The notes under the pieces are model-generated. The model did no database searches, had not been told where the DNA came from, and saw only the letters and a program-made list of their open reading frames with translations. From Acidobacteria bacterium UBA7540 (GTDB lineage: Bacteria > Acidobacteriota > Terriglobia > UBA7540): DNA of 63,355 nt. The DNA lies in NCBI GenBank assembly GCA_002478145.1, contig DLMI01000221.1, positions 1 to 63,355 of the forward strand. The letters are read 5' to 3'. A program made the translations under genes and the position numbers. The number at the start of each line of letters is the position of its first letter. The stretch's first letter is position 1. Shown piece by piece: positions 15,867 through 24,140 of this stretch.

Positions 15867-18800
15867 CTAGCGCGGTGGTGGAAGGGAGAGAGAGGGCTCA
15901 TGCACCTCTCGGAAGGGAGTTTTGGCTTCGTAAAGCGCGAGGGCGGCCTTCAGGGCTTCTACCAGAGGCTGCCTGTTCTGTTGTGTAGCGAGGGCCACCG
16001 CCCGGCGTGCGGTTTGCGCGGCTTCAGGAAACCGGCCCACCTCGGCGTAGGCGGCAGCTAGCGTGTAGAGAACTGCCGGGTCTCGTCCGTTAGATAATTG
16101 GACCGCCCGCGCTGCAAGTTCGACAGCCTCAGCACCGTTTCGGTCCGATGCCTTGGGGCACGTAGCCAGTAACCATGCCACTTGGTTCAGAACAGGCAGA
16201 GTGTCCGGTTCTGTGCGGAGCCCTCGGCGCCAGTATGCAAGTGCCTCCGAGATTCTCCCCTGCGAGTAAAGGGCATAAGCCAGGTTAAAGTCAGCACGAG
16301 CGTTCCTGGGGTTGAGCTCCTGGGCCCTCTGGAAATGTGTGATGGCTTCATCGAGCCTTCCTTTCTGCCCCAGGGCAACCCCGAGGCTGTCTTGGGCGTC
16401 GGCGAACTCGGGGTTGACCTCCACAGCCTTCTGGAAATGTGTGATGGCTTCGTCGAGCCTTCCTTCCTGCCCCAGGGCAACCCCGAGGTTGTATTGGGCC
16501 TCGGCGAACTCGGGGTTAACCTCCACAGCCTTCTGGAAATGGGTGAGGGCTTCCTCGAGCCTTCCTTTCTGCATCAGAGCAGACCCCAGATTGTTTTGGG
16601 CGTGAGCGAACTCGGGGTTGACCTCCACGGCCTTCTGGAAATGTGTGATGGCTTCGTCCAGCCTTCCTTTCTGCCTCAGAGCGGACCCCAGGTTGTTTTG
16701 GGCGTCAGCGAACTCGGGGTTGACCTCCACGGCCTTCTGGAAATGTGTGATGGCTTCATCGAGCCTTCCTTTCTTCCCCAGAGTAGACCCCAGGTTGTTT
16801 TGGGCCTCGGCGAACTCGGGGTTGACCTCCGCGGCCTTCTGGAAATGTGTGATGGCTTCGTCGAGCCTTCCTTCCTGCCTCAGAGCGGACCCCAGGTTGT
16901 TTTGGGCGTGGGCCAACTCGGGGTTGACCTCCACGGCCTTCTGGAAATGTGTGATGGCTTCGTCGAGCCTTCCCTTCTGCCCCAAGGCAACCCCGAGGTT
17001 GTCTTGGGCGTCGGCGAACTCGGGGTTGACCTCCACGGCCTTCTGGAAATGTGCGAGGGCTTCGTCGAGCCTTCCTTTCTGCCCCAGGGCAAGCCCGAGG
17101 TTGTCTTGGGCGTCGGCGAACTCGGGGTTGACCTCCACGGCCTTCTGGAAATGTGTGAGGGCTTCGTCGAGCCTTCCTTTTTGCATCAAAGCAGACCCCA
17201 GGTTGTTTTGGGCCTCACCGAACTCGGGGTTGACCTCCACGGCCTTCTGGAAATGTGTGAGGGCTTCGTCGAGCCTTCCTTTCTGCCCCAGAGCAGACCC
17301 CAGGTTGTTTTGGGCCTCGGCGTACTCGGGGTTGACCTCCACAGCCTTCTGGAAATGTGTGATGGCTTCATCGGGCTTTCCTTTCTGCCCCAAGGCAACC
17401 CCGAGGCAGTAGTGGACCTTGGCATCCCCAGGATCGAGTTCCAAAGCCTTCTCCCACTCGGCGATGGCTGCGTCACCCTGGCCTTTCTTTGCCAAGTCGA
17501 GCCCGCGGTCGATTAGCCGGTAGATCTCAGCGGCTGGCACTTCGATCTTCATCAAGCCGTCTGGGGGGATGTTTACGAACTCAGGAATGTTCACCGCGCG
17601 GTTGGCGGCAGTGGAGTCCTCGACGTAGATCGCCGGGCTGTCGTTGCCCTGCTCGTCCAAATGGGTGAGGAACATGCCCGTGTAAGGTGAGCGGCTCTTC
17701 GAGGAGAAGACCAGCCAGCGACCGTTGGGCGAGAAGCTGTGCCAGGAGTTCATGAGCGGCGTATTGCAACGCATACGGCGCGCCTGCCCGCCTCCCACCG
17801 GGACGATGAAAAGCTGGCTGTCCGGCCGCATTAACAGACCGTTATGGCATTTCACGAAAACAATCCAGCGCCCGTCGGGAGAAACCTTGGGGAAGGTGTT
17901 GCTCATGCCGTTCCGGGAGGCCCCGGCGATCGGCTCCGGCCGGCCGCCTTTGCCCCCGTTGAAGGGTATCCGGTAGAGGTCGTATTGGATGGGCGTCTCT
18001 TTCGGATCATTGGCGTATTCGGCCAAGATGGGGCCTGCGGGATAGGGGTCCCTCGCTTCCGCCTGCGCATAGACAAGGTATTGGCCATCGGGACTCCAAA
18101 CCGCGCCCGTGTGTACATAGCGCGGATCGTCTGCTCCCGGCAGGGCGCGCATTTGACCTGTGGCCCGGCTGTACCAAGCGAGGATGCCGCGCGTGGGATA
18201 GAACACCTGGAGGAAACGGTAGTCCTTGAAGTTGGCTACGTAGTAATCGCCCTGCGTGCCTCCCGGGCCCTTGACCATGGTCACCACCCACTGCCCGTCC
18301 GGCGAGACTTGTGACATGAACCCAATCCGCGGCTGCGCCACGCTCTGGTCGCGGAAGGTCGCCCACGAGATCACATCTTCGTCCCGGATGGACATTTGCT
18401 TTTGGATGGAGGCCAGGACGTACAACCCCTTGTCGTTGGCTGGGCCGTCCAGGTCCATTCCCAGGGTCTTGCCGTCGAGGGGAAAAGAATGGCAATTGGC
18501 GCAGGTGTGAAGGTCCGTCAGTAGCAGACGGCTGCGGGGCTCGGCGATGTTGCGCAGCCGCCAGGCGAGCAGGGGCAGAGCGCTTTGGGCCAGGGGCTTG
18601 ATCACCCCCTTTTGCAGCTCCGAGGGCATCAACGGCACGTCGCGGTAGAAGATCGGCGCTCCCACTGGATCCCTCGAGGTTTGAATCACCACGGCGCCGC
18701 GGGAAACAGGCTGTTCCGGATGCTGGTCTTGGAATCCGGTGATCGTGATTGCGGCTGGATGCTCCACGGAGTGTTTCTTGATTGCCTCCCAGGTCGCGGC

Positions 18801-19253
18801 CTCCGGCTTCCAAGTGTGTGCTGCGGCTTCCTCCGGTGTTGGCTTGGGCAGCTCGTTCAAAGGTGCGATGCAGCGCGGGTCGATCTCGCCGAAGTGAAAT
18901 CGCTCGCCCCGTGATTTCACCCGTACCCCGGCCGAGCCATCGGCAAACGCCACCTCGATCAGCCATACCGCCGTACTTTCTGCGGCATCGCGCCAGAGGA
19001 AGGTCGGGGCTGTCATCTCGGGTGGGAAGATCGATCCTTCCTCCGGGTAATCGATCGTGATCGGGGCCAGCCGGGTACCCTCAGGTGTGGACGATAGAGA
19101 AGAATCCGCCGAAGGTGCACGTGCCGCTTGCGGCATGAACGGCAAACCTGCCGCGCGTGGGCCATGCTTCGCAGCGGGTCGCTGGTGGACTCCTGCCAGC
19201 GCCGTGACTACAATCCCAGTCATGAAAATGCAAGCTGTCAGCCGTTTCACCAC
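15867..19253 (-). CDS. Secreted PD40 beta-propeller/TPR protein with CxxCH haem-type motif
   Basis: 1128 residues from a GTG at 19253, nine bases after AGGAGA; a TTG at 19283 or a GTG at 19250 are alternatives. A signal segment (TACIFMTGIVVTALAG) is followed by a ~200-residue beta-rich region, then HTCANCHSF near residue 252, a single haem c attachment motif. Residues ~270-560 carry TolB/PD40 blades (QVSPDGQWVVTM, AVWSPDGQYLVYA, KVSPDGRWIVFVK, SFSPNGRWLVFSS). Residues ~600-1000 are TPRs, ten of them nearly identical, followed by more divergent TPRs. Likely periplasmic. The mix of cytochrome-type motif, propeller and TPR is seen in large Acidobacteriota/Planctomycete proteins; function unknown. 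Confidence 0.85.
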   Translation of the reverse strand: MVKRLTACIFMTGIVVTALAGVHQRPAAKHGPRAAGLPFMPQAARAPSADSSLSSTPEGTRLAPITIDYPEEGSIFPPEMTAPTFLWRDAAESTAVWLIEVAFADGSAGVRVKSRGERFHFGEIDPRCIAPLNELPKPTPEEAAAHTWKPEAATWEAIKKHSVEHPAAITITGFQDQHPEQPVSRGAVVIQTSRDPVGAPIFYRDVPLMPSELQKGVIKPLAQSALPLLAWRLRNIAEPRSRLLLTDLHTCANCHSFPLDGKTLGMDLDGPANDKGLYVLASIQKQMSIRDEDVISWATFRDQSVAQPRIGFMSQVSPDGQWVVTMVKGPGGTQGDYYVANFKDYRFLQVFYPTRGILAWYSRATGQMRALPGADDPRYVHTGAVWSPDGQYLVYAQAEARDPYPAGPILAEYANDPKETPIQYDLYRIPFNGGKGGRPEPIAGASRNGMSNTFPKVSPDGRWIVFVKCHNGLLMRPDSQLFIVPVGGGQARRMRCNTPLMNSWHSFSPNGRWLVFSSKSRSPYTGMFLTHLDEQGNDSPAIYVEDSTAANRAVNIPEFVNIPPDGLMKIEVPAAEIYRLIDRGLDLAKKGQGDAAIAEWEKALELDPGDAKVHYCLGVALGQKGKPDEAITHFQKAVEVNPEYAEAQNNLGSALGQKGRLDEALTHFQKAVEVNPEFGEAQNNLGSALMQKGRLDEALTHFQKAVEVNPEFADAQDNLGLALGQKGRLDEALAHFQKAVEVNPEFADAQDNLGVALGQKGRLDEAITHFQKAVEVNPELAHAQNNLGSALRQEGRLDEAITHFQKAAEVNPEFAEAQNNLGSTLGKKGRLDEAITHFQKAVEVNPEFADAQNNLGSALRQKGRLDEAITHFQKAVEVNPEFAHAQNNLGSALMQKGRLEEALTHFQKAVEVNPEFAEAQYNLGVALGQEGRLDEAITHFQKAVEVNPEFADAQDSLGVALGQKGRLDEAITHFQRAQELNPRNARADFNLAYALYSQGRISEALAYWRRGLRTEPDTLPVLNQVAWLLATCPKASDRNGAEAVELAARAVQLSNGRDPAVLYTLAAAYAEVGRFPEAAQTARRAVALATQQNRQPLVEALKAALALYEAKTPFREVHEPSLSLPPPR
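16329..17348 (-). repeat. Ten tandem 102-nt repeats coding identical-length TPR units
   Basis: The period is exactly 102 nt (34 codons): for example the word CTGGAAATGTG recurs at 16329, 16431 and so on to 17349. Units differ at only a few positions at DNA level. Each encodes one TPR with core FQKAVEVNPEFAEAQNNLGS followed by AL-QKGRLDEAITH. Flanking TPRs are much more divergent, so the array arose by recent tandem duplication and is probably kept similar by recombination. Confidence 0.95.
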
Positions 19254-19280
19254 ACGCCCGTCTCTCCTCGGCCAAGGCAC

Positions 19281-19310
19281 CAATGGGCTGGCCGATTGGC
19301 GTCAGGTTAC
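19281..19310 (+). repeat. 30-bp dispersed repeat, copy 1
   Basis: A 30-nt word starting CAATGGGCTGGCCGATTGGC occurs here and again, same strand, at 34970-34999. Identity stops abruptly on both sides. Both copies lie in the 5' region of large genes for exported proteins. Origin unknown. Confidence 0.85.
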
Positions 19311-19707
19311 TCGGGTCCCGGACCGGCTGTCAAGCAAGCGTAGCGCAAACCGCAGACCAGCCATTTCGGAACACGGCTGGTGCCCGCGTGGGTTGCCGGA
19401 TTTGGGCCGAGACGCTGCATTCTCGTACTGGGTGCAACAAGCGAGCAGGAGGGAAAACGACCTCGGAGCGTCCGATAGCCTCTAGCAGCGAGGGGCTGCT
19501 CCAAAATGTGGCGCTCGGGATGCCCATGGAGCTCGTAGTTCCAATCGCGGACGCTTTTCGTTCGTCCGAGAACTCCTCCTGGGCGCCTATTGCACTGGGC
19601 GCCTATTGCACTCGTCAAGAGTGTTGTGATGTCGTATAGTGTGGTCGCACATCGGAGATCAGAATCGAATTCTCTTACATTGTGAGACGGCAGAAAGGAG
19701 CAAACGC
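19311..19707. other. Intergenic region with a 16-bp tandem duplication
   Basis: About 400 nt between the divergent PD40/TPR gene and the DUF1080 gene. It contains an exact tandem duplication of GGGCGCCTATTGCACT at 19581-19612. A TATAGT at 19635-19640 could be a -10 box for the DUF1080 operon, but no well-spaced -35 is visible. No gene is supported. Confidence 0.5.
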
Positions 19708-20622
19708 GTGAAACGTTTTCCAGTTGGCATTTTCCTGACCATTGTCTTGAGTCTGGCCTTTGTTTTCCTGCTGGCAGCGGCGGACCTCCCTCCCCTGAAT
19801 GACGGGAGCGACCACGGCGATCCGCCTTTTCTGATGCAGAGCGGGTGGAAGCCCTTGCTGAACGGCAAAAACCTCGACGGGTGGGAGCTGGTCGACCCCA
19901 ACAAGAAGGGAAAGTGGTTGGTGACCAGCGGCGTAGTGTGGGGCGGCACCACCAATCCGGCGATGTTGATCGGTCTGCCCACTCCGGGCGACCGCATCGT
20001 GAACACGGATGTTGACCCGCAGGGCAACGCCTCGAACCTTTACACCACCGAGAAGTTCGGTGACGCCGAGATCTACGTCGAGTTTATGATCGCGGCCCAC
20101 TCCAACTCCGGAGTCTATCTACACGGGCTCTACGAAACCCAAGTCTGGGATAGCTGGGGGTTCGTGCCCCGGCTGCTAACGGATCAATGCGGTGCTATGT
20201 ACCACTACAGCGGCGGTCCCATCAACGGCGTGGACGGTGGCATCGGGCCCAAGGCGCGCGCGGATCGGCCCCCGGGGCAGTGGCAGTCGTTCCACTTCTG
20301 GTTCCAGGCCCCGCGGTTCGACGCATCGGGCAAGAAAACCACCAACGCCAAGTTTATCCGCGTTCTACACAACGGCCAGGTGATTCACGAGAACGTGGAG
20401 CGGCTGGGCCCGACGGTCGCTGCGATGAAGATTCCGGAAGCCCCCATGAATCCGCTCATGCTTCAGGGCGATCACGGGGCGGTGGCGTTCCGCAACATTT
20501 ACGTCCGCCCGCTCGAACCGTTGTCTACTCCCGCGGCTCCCGACCTTCAGCCGACCTGCCAGGCACCGATGTCCGGACGTGGCGGGCGGGGCGGGCCGCC
20601 GCCAGCACCGCCGAACCGGTAA
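19708..20622 (+). CDS. Exported DUF1080 protein (3-keto-disaccharide hydrolase-like)
   Basis: 304 residues. The start is the GTG at 19708, eight bases after AAGGAG; the frame is open further upstream without support. A signal peptide (FLTIVLSLAFVFLLAAA) precedes a concanavalin-like DUF1080 jelly-roll: WKPLLNGKNLDGWELVDP near 50, a middle FGDAEIYVEFMIAAHSNSGV near 120, QVWDSWG near 145, the typical RPPGQWQSFHFWFQAPRFD near 196, and MLQGDHGAVAFRNIYVRPL near 270. The tail is Pro/Gly-rich. DUF1080 members hydrolyse 3-keto glycosides. It is first in a three-gene unit with a glycosidase and a Gfo/Idh/MocA oxidoreductase, which fits such a role. Substrate is inferred only. Confidence 0.88.
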   Translation: MKRFPVGIFLTIVLSLAFVFLLAAADLPPLNDGSDHGDPPFLMQSGWKPLLNGKNLDGWELVDPNKKGKWLVTSGVVWGGTTNPAMLIGLPTPGDRIVNTDVDPQGNASNLYTTEKFGDAEIYVEFMIAAHSNSGVYLHGLYETQVWDSWGFVPRLLTDQCGAMYHYSGGPINGVDGGIGPKARADRPPGQWQSFHFWFQAPRFDASGKKTTNAKFIRVLHNGQVIHENVERLGPTVAAMKIPEAPMNPLMLQGDHGAVAFRNIYVRPLEPLSTPAAPDLQPTCQAPMSGRGGRGGPPPAPPNR

Positions 20623-20696
20623 CCCCGCCTCACGGCAGCCGACTGCCGGAAGCGCGCCCTGTTGCAGGAAGTGCATAACTACAAAGGACCTCACCC

Positions 20697-22340
20697 ATGA
20701 TCAAGACATCAGGTCATTGGATCTCACTGCAGGCAGCGGGGCTCTGCGCTCTGCTGGCGTGCGTCGCCTCGCTTGCCTTTGCTCAGAGCAAGCCCATCCC
20801 ACAACTCGTCAAGATGGGCGACAAGTTTACCTTGCTGGTGGACGGCAAGCCGTTCATCATGCTCGGAGGACAGGTCGGCAACTTCAGCGCGTACCCGGAC
20901 CGCATGGAGCGCGCCCAGCCTGCCTTCCGGGCGATGAACCTCAACACCGTGGAGTATCCGGTCTACTGGAACGTCATCGAGACCGAGGAAGGCAAGTTCG
21001 ATTTCTCCGGCTTCGACCAGATCCTCCGCGGCATCCGCGCGCAGGATCTGCGCGCCGTCATCCTCTGGTTCGGCACCTGGAAGAATGGCGCCATGGACTG
21101 GAGCCCCAACTGGGTCAAGGCCGATCCCCAACGTTTCCCCCGGGTGCTGGACCGCGGCGGAAGGCCGATCCGCGTGCTCTCGCCGCATTCCAAGACCAAC
21201 CTCGAAGCCGACAAGAAAGCCTATGTCGCCATGATGAAGCACCTGCGCGAGATCGACGAAGCCGAGCGCACCGTCATCATGGTGCAGGTGGAGAACGAGC
21301 CGGGCCTGCTGGGCAGCCCCCGCGACTATTCACCCGAATCGAACAAGCTGTTCAGCGGTCCCGCGCCGCAGAAGCTCGTGACGGCGCTGAAGAAGAAGCC
21401 CGGCACCTGGAAAGAAGCCTTCGGGCGCGAAGCCGAAGAGGCCTTCACCGCCTACGCGCTCTCAGGATATATCAACGAAGTCGCGCGCGCGGGGAAAGAG
21501 GTGTATCCGCTGCCAACGTATGTCAATGTGTGGAACGGCGGTTACGGGACCAACGACAACTGGGAGCGCTTCGACCGTCCCGGCGAGTCGTACCCAAGCG
21601 GCGGGGCCGTCTCGCACATGCTGGACCTGTGGAAGGCAAATGCTCCAGCCATCGACATGATCGCCTCCGACATTTACCATCAGTCGCCCATCACGTATCT
21701 CAAGATCCTGAACAACTACAGGCGTCCGGATAACCCGCTGTTGATCGTGGAGACTGGTAGCGGCATCGCCGCCCGGGCGTCCTATTATGCGATAGCAGAT
21801 TTCTCGGCCATCGGCTTCGGGCCCTTTGGCGTTGATGGCGGCGCGGAATTGCGGCCGGACATGGCTGCGGTGGCTGCGGACTTCCGCCTTTTCAAGACGG
21901 CGATTCCCGTGATCGCCGAGGCACAGGGCACACCGCGCCTGAAGGCGGCGGTCGAAGAGACCGGGATCGGCGCGCGCAACCTGATCTTCAGCAACTATGA
22001 CCTGCTCGTGCGCTTCCATCCGCCGGGGAGAATGCCGGCCGGAACGATTGCCCAGCCCGCCGCGACGGGGCCCGCCGAGCCGTCGGCCAGGGTGATGGTG
22101 ACCGAGCTCGGTCCGGACGAGTTCCTCGTGATGGGCTTCGAGTCATCCGTCGAATGGCGCCCGGTGCAAGGCTCTGACTACACCGCCGCCCAATTCCTCC
22201 AAGTGGAAGAGGGCTATTACGAGAACGGGGTCTGGAAGCGGACGAACCTTGGCAGCACGTCGCAGGGTGACTACGCAGGTCCCACGGTAAAGCTGCCCGC
22301 GCAGGGTGCCCTGATGCGGGTCAAACTGATGAGATATTGA
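20697..22340 (+). CDS. Secreted GH35-like beta-galactosidase (DUF5597 type)
   Basis: 547 residues; AAGGA lies eight bases before the ATG. A signal peptide (LCALLACVASLAFAQ) leads into a TIM barrel with VILWFGTWKNG near 122, acid/base strand VQVENEPGLLG near 196 and nucleophile strand PLLIVETGSG near 345. The DUF5597 beta module ends with GALMRVKLMRY. It sits 74 nt after the DUF1080 gene and 27 nt before the Gfo/Idh/MocA gene, so the three are probably one transcript. It is the most diverged of the complete GH35-like paralogues in this window, which suggests a different substrate from the others. Periplasmic or extracellular. Confidence 0.88.
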   Translation: MIKTSGHWISLQAAGLCALLACVASLAFAQSKPIPQLVKMGDKFTLLVDGKPFIMLGGQVGNFSAYPDRMERAQPAFRAMNLNTVEYPVYWNVIETEEGKFDFSGFDQILRGIRAQDLRAVILWFGTWKNGAMDWSPNWVKADPQRFPRVLDRGGRPIRVLSPHSKTNLEADKKAYVAMMKHLREIDEAERTVIMVQVENEPGLLGSPRDYSPESNKLFSGPAPQKLVTALKKKPGTWKEAFGREAEEAFTAYALSGYINEVARAGKEVYPLPTYVNVWNGGYGTNDNWERFDRPGESYPSGGAVSHMLDLWKANAPAIDMIASDIYHQSPITYLKILNNYRRPDNPLLIVETGSGIAARASYYAIADFSAIGFGPFGVDGGAELRPDMAAVAADFRLFKTAIPVIAEAQGTPRLKAAVEETGIGARNLIFSNYDLLVRFHPPGRMPAGTIAQPAATGPAEPSARVMVTELGPDEFLVMGFESSVEWRPVQGSDYTAAQFLQVEEGYYENGVWKRTNLGSTSQGDYAGPTVKLPAQGALMRVKLMRY

Positions 22341-22367
22341 ACCGAGTTGAGAAAGGAGACCGCTCAG

Positions 22368-23861
22368 ATGGATTCCAATGAGTCAAGCAAAAGGGTGCTG
22401 TCCCGGCGCAGCGCGCTCGCCGCCTGCCTTGCGCCCCTGGTGGTCCCACGTCATGTCCTGGGAGGCGCTGGTTATCGGGCTCCCAGTGACAAGCTCGCGA
22501 TCGCCTGCGTAGGCGTCGGCGGCATGGGGAAAAACTACCTGAACGGCTGCAAGGACGAAGAGATCGTGGCCCTGTGCGATCTCGATCACGAGTTCTCCGC
22601 GCCGGTCTTTAAGACGTATCCGCGGGCCAGGGTCTATAAGGACTTCCGGGAGATGTTCGACAAGGAGCAGAAGAACTTCGACGCGCTCATTGTCGCCACG
22701 CCGGATCACTGGCATTCCCACTTGGTGCTGGCTGGTCTGAAGATGGATAAGCATATCTACTGCGCCAAGCCGATCACCCACACCATCGCCGAAGCCCGCC
22801 GGGTCAAGGAGGCGTGCCTTGCCTCCAAGCGCACGACCAAGGCGAGCATCCAGGATTCGCGCACCAGCTATGCCCGGGCCACGACGGAACTGTTGCTCAC
22901 CGGAGCGATCGGCCCGATCCACGAAGTGCACTTCTGGACCGGCACTTACAGCCCCAGCGGGCTGGCAAGACCCGAGGCCCAGACGCCGCCCGAAGGGATG
23001 AATTGGGACCAGTGGTGCGGCCCCTCCCCGTATCGTCCGTACCACAAGACCTACCATTACGGGAACTGGCGGCCATGGTGGGACTTCGGCACGGGCACGG
23101 TGGGCGACTTCGGTTGCCACACGCTCCAGATGTACCATGACGAGCTCGAGATGGGACAGCCGGACTGGGTGGTCGGTGTTGGTTGCCAAGCCTTCTCCCT
23201 GGAAGGGCGCGTGGACAACCGCGAATGCATGAGCATCGCCAACACGGTGCAATGGCGTATCCCCGCCCGCGGCAACCGTCCGCCCATGATGGTGTATTTC
23301 TATGATGGCGGCCTTACGCCGCCCCGGCCGGAAAGCATGCCTCCCGATGTCCCCATGCCTGGCAACGGATGCATGTTCGTCGGCGAAAAGGGTGTGCAGA
23401 TCTCGGCATTTTACGGCGGGAACCCCTGGCTGCCATTCGGCGCCCAGCCGCGGCCGGGCATCACGGTGCGAGGTCTCCCCGGAGGATGGCTCCTCCCCGA
23501 GGATCGCTTCAAGGACTTCCAGCAACCGGTGCCCACTTTGGCGCGCTGCGAAAAGCCGGATCACTACACGGAATGGGTTCGCATGTGCAAGGCCGGCAAG
23601 AAGTCGATTACGCCGATCGAATTCGCCTGCGGGCTGACCGAGTTTGCGTTGCTGGGGACACTCGCGGAGCGTAGGTATGGGACGCCCGTGACGCCGCCCG
23701 CCGGCGCAGTGGGGGGTGGCGGCGGAGCGGGAGCCGCCCGCGGCCGGCGAGAGGCGAAGGTCCTCGCTTGGGACTCGAAGGCCATGAAGTTCACCAACGA
23801 CGACGCGGCCAACACCCTGGTGGATACGCCTTACCGCAAGGAGTGGGACTACAAAGTCTAG
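22368..23861 (+). CDS. Gfo/Idh/MocA-family oxidoreductase with Tat-like leader
   Basis: 497 residues. The ATG at 22368 follows AAAGGAG by about nine bases; a TTG at 22347 is not needed. The N-terminus carries a twin-arginine-like leader (LSRRSALAACLAPLVVP), then a Rossmann fold (IACVGVGGMGKNYL) for NAD(P), the family motif CAKPITHTIAEARRVKEA near 140, and a large alpha/beta domain with WDFGTGTVGDFGCHTLQMYH near 245. Some exported family members act as glycosidases by a redox mechanism (GH109-like) or as sugar dehydrogenases. Linked to DUF1080 and a GH35-like enzyme, it plausibly makes the 3-keto sugar. A Gly/Ala-rich loop near 453-466 is odd. Confidence 0.88.
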   Translation: MDSNESSKRVLSRRSALAACLAPLVVPRHVLGGAGYRAPSDKLAIACVGVGGMGKNYLNGCKDEEIVALCDLDHEFSAPVFKTYPRARVYKDFREMFDKEQKNFDALIVATPDHWHSHLVLAGLKMDKHIYCAKPITHTIAEARRVKEACLASKRTTKASIQDSRTSYARATTELLLTGAIGPIHEVHFWTGTYSPSGLARPEAQTPPEGMNWDQWCGPSPYRPYHKTYHYGNWRPWWDFGTGTVGDFGCHTLQMYHDELEMGQPDWVVGVGCQAFSLEGRVDNRECMSIANTVQWRIPARGNRPPMMVYFYDGGLTPPRPESMPPDVPMPGNGCMFVGEKGVQISAFYGGNPWLPFGAQPRPGITVRGLPGGWLLPEDRFKDFQQPVPTLARCEKPDHYTEWVRMCKAGKKSITPIEFACGLTEFALLGTLAERRYGTPVTPPAGAVGGGGGAGAARGRREAKVLAWDSKAMKFTNDDAANTLVDTPYRKEWDYKV

Positions 23862-23873
23862 TTTCCCGGATGG

Positions 23874-23896
23874 GGGGCAGGTTTCCGGCCTGCCCC
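23874..23896 (+). terminator. Terminator-like hairpin after the DUF1080 operon
   Basis: An 8-bp perfect stem (GGGGCAGG / CCTGCCCC) with a 7-nt loop, 12 nt past the stop codon. No clear T-tract follows. Confidence 0.5.
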
Positions 23897-23996
23897 GCAG
23901 AAAAGCACTCCCGAGCTCCGGACCCTCTGCTTATCAAGAACAAAAGGCTTCGTGTTTGTTTACTACTTACGATTGCCGCGACCGCCTTTGGGCAGA

Positions 23997-24140
23997 CTAA
24001 GGCGACGGGAGGGCTCGGGCGCGCTGGTCCGGGATGTACGCCAGGAACGAGCCGGTCCAACCGATGTAGATCGCCGCAATGAGAGGCGCGGCCATCCACA
24101 CGGAACGCCCGAGGTTGCGCTCCGGAGCCGGCCCCGTCAC
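23997..24140 (-). CDS. Possible small membrane protein or C-terminal gene remnant
   Basis: A 47-residue minus-strand frame starts with a GTG that overlaps the final base of the upstream gene (24140). It contains a credible membrane segment (WMAAPLIAAIYIGWTGSFLAY) followed by a short basic tail ending in a TAG. No ribosome site is visible before the GTG or the internal ATG. It could be a translationally coupled micro-protein, or the leftover end of a transporter. Evidence is limited to hydrophobicity and position. Confidence 0.3.
   Translation of the reverse strand: MTGPAPERNLGRSVWMAAPLIAAIYIGWTGSFLAYIPDQRARALPSP

Noticed and set aside
16329..17348. Could the regular repeats be a CRISPR array
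   Set aside because: There are no unique spacers, the unit is 102 nt, and every unit encodes one TPR in frame.
16182..17516. Long plus-strand frames with repeated residues across the TPR array
   Set aside because: They are translations of the opposite strand of the 102-nt TPR repeats, which keep all frames open.
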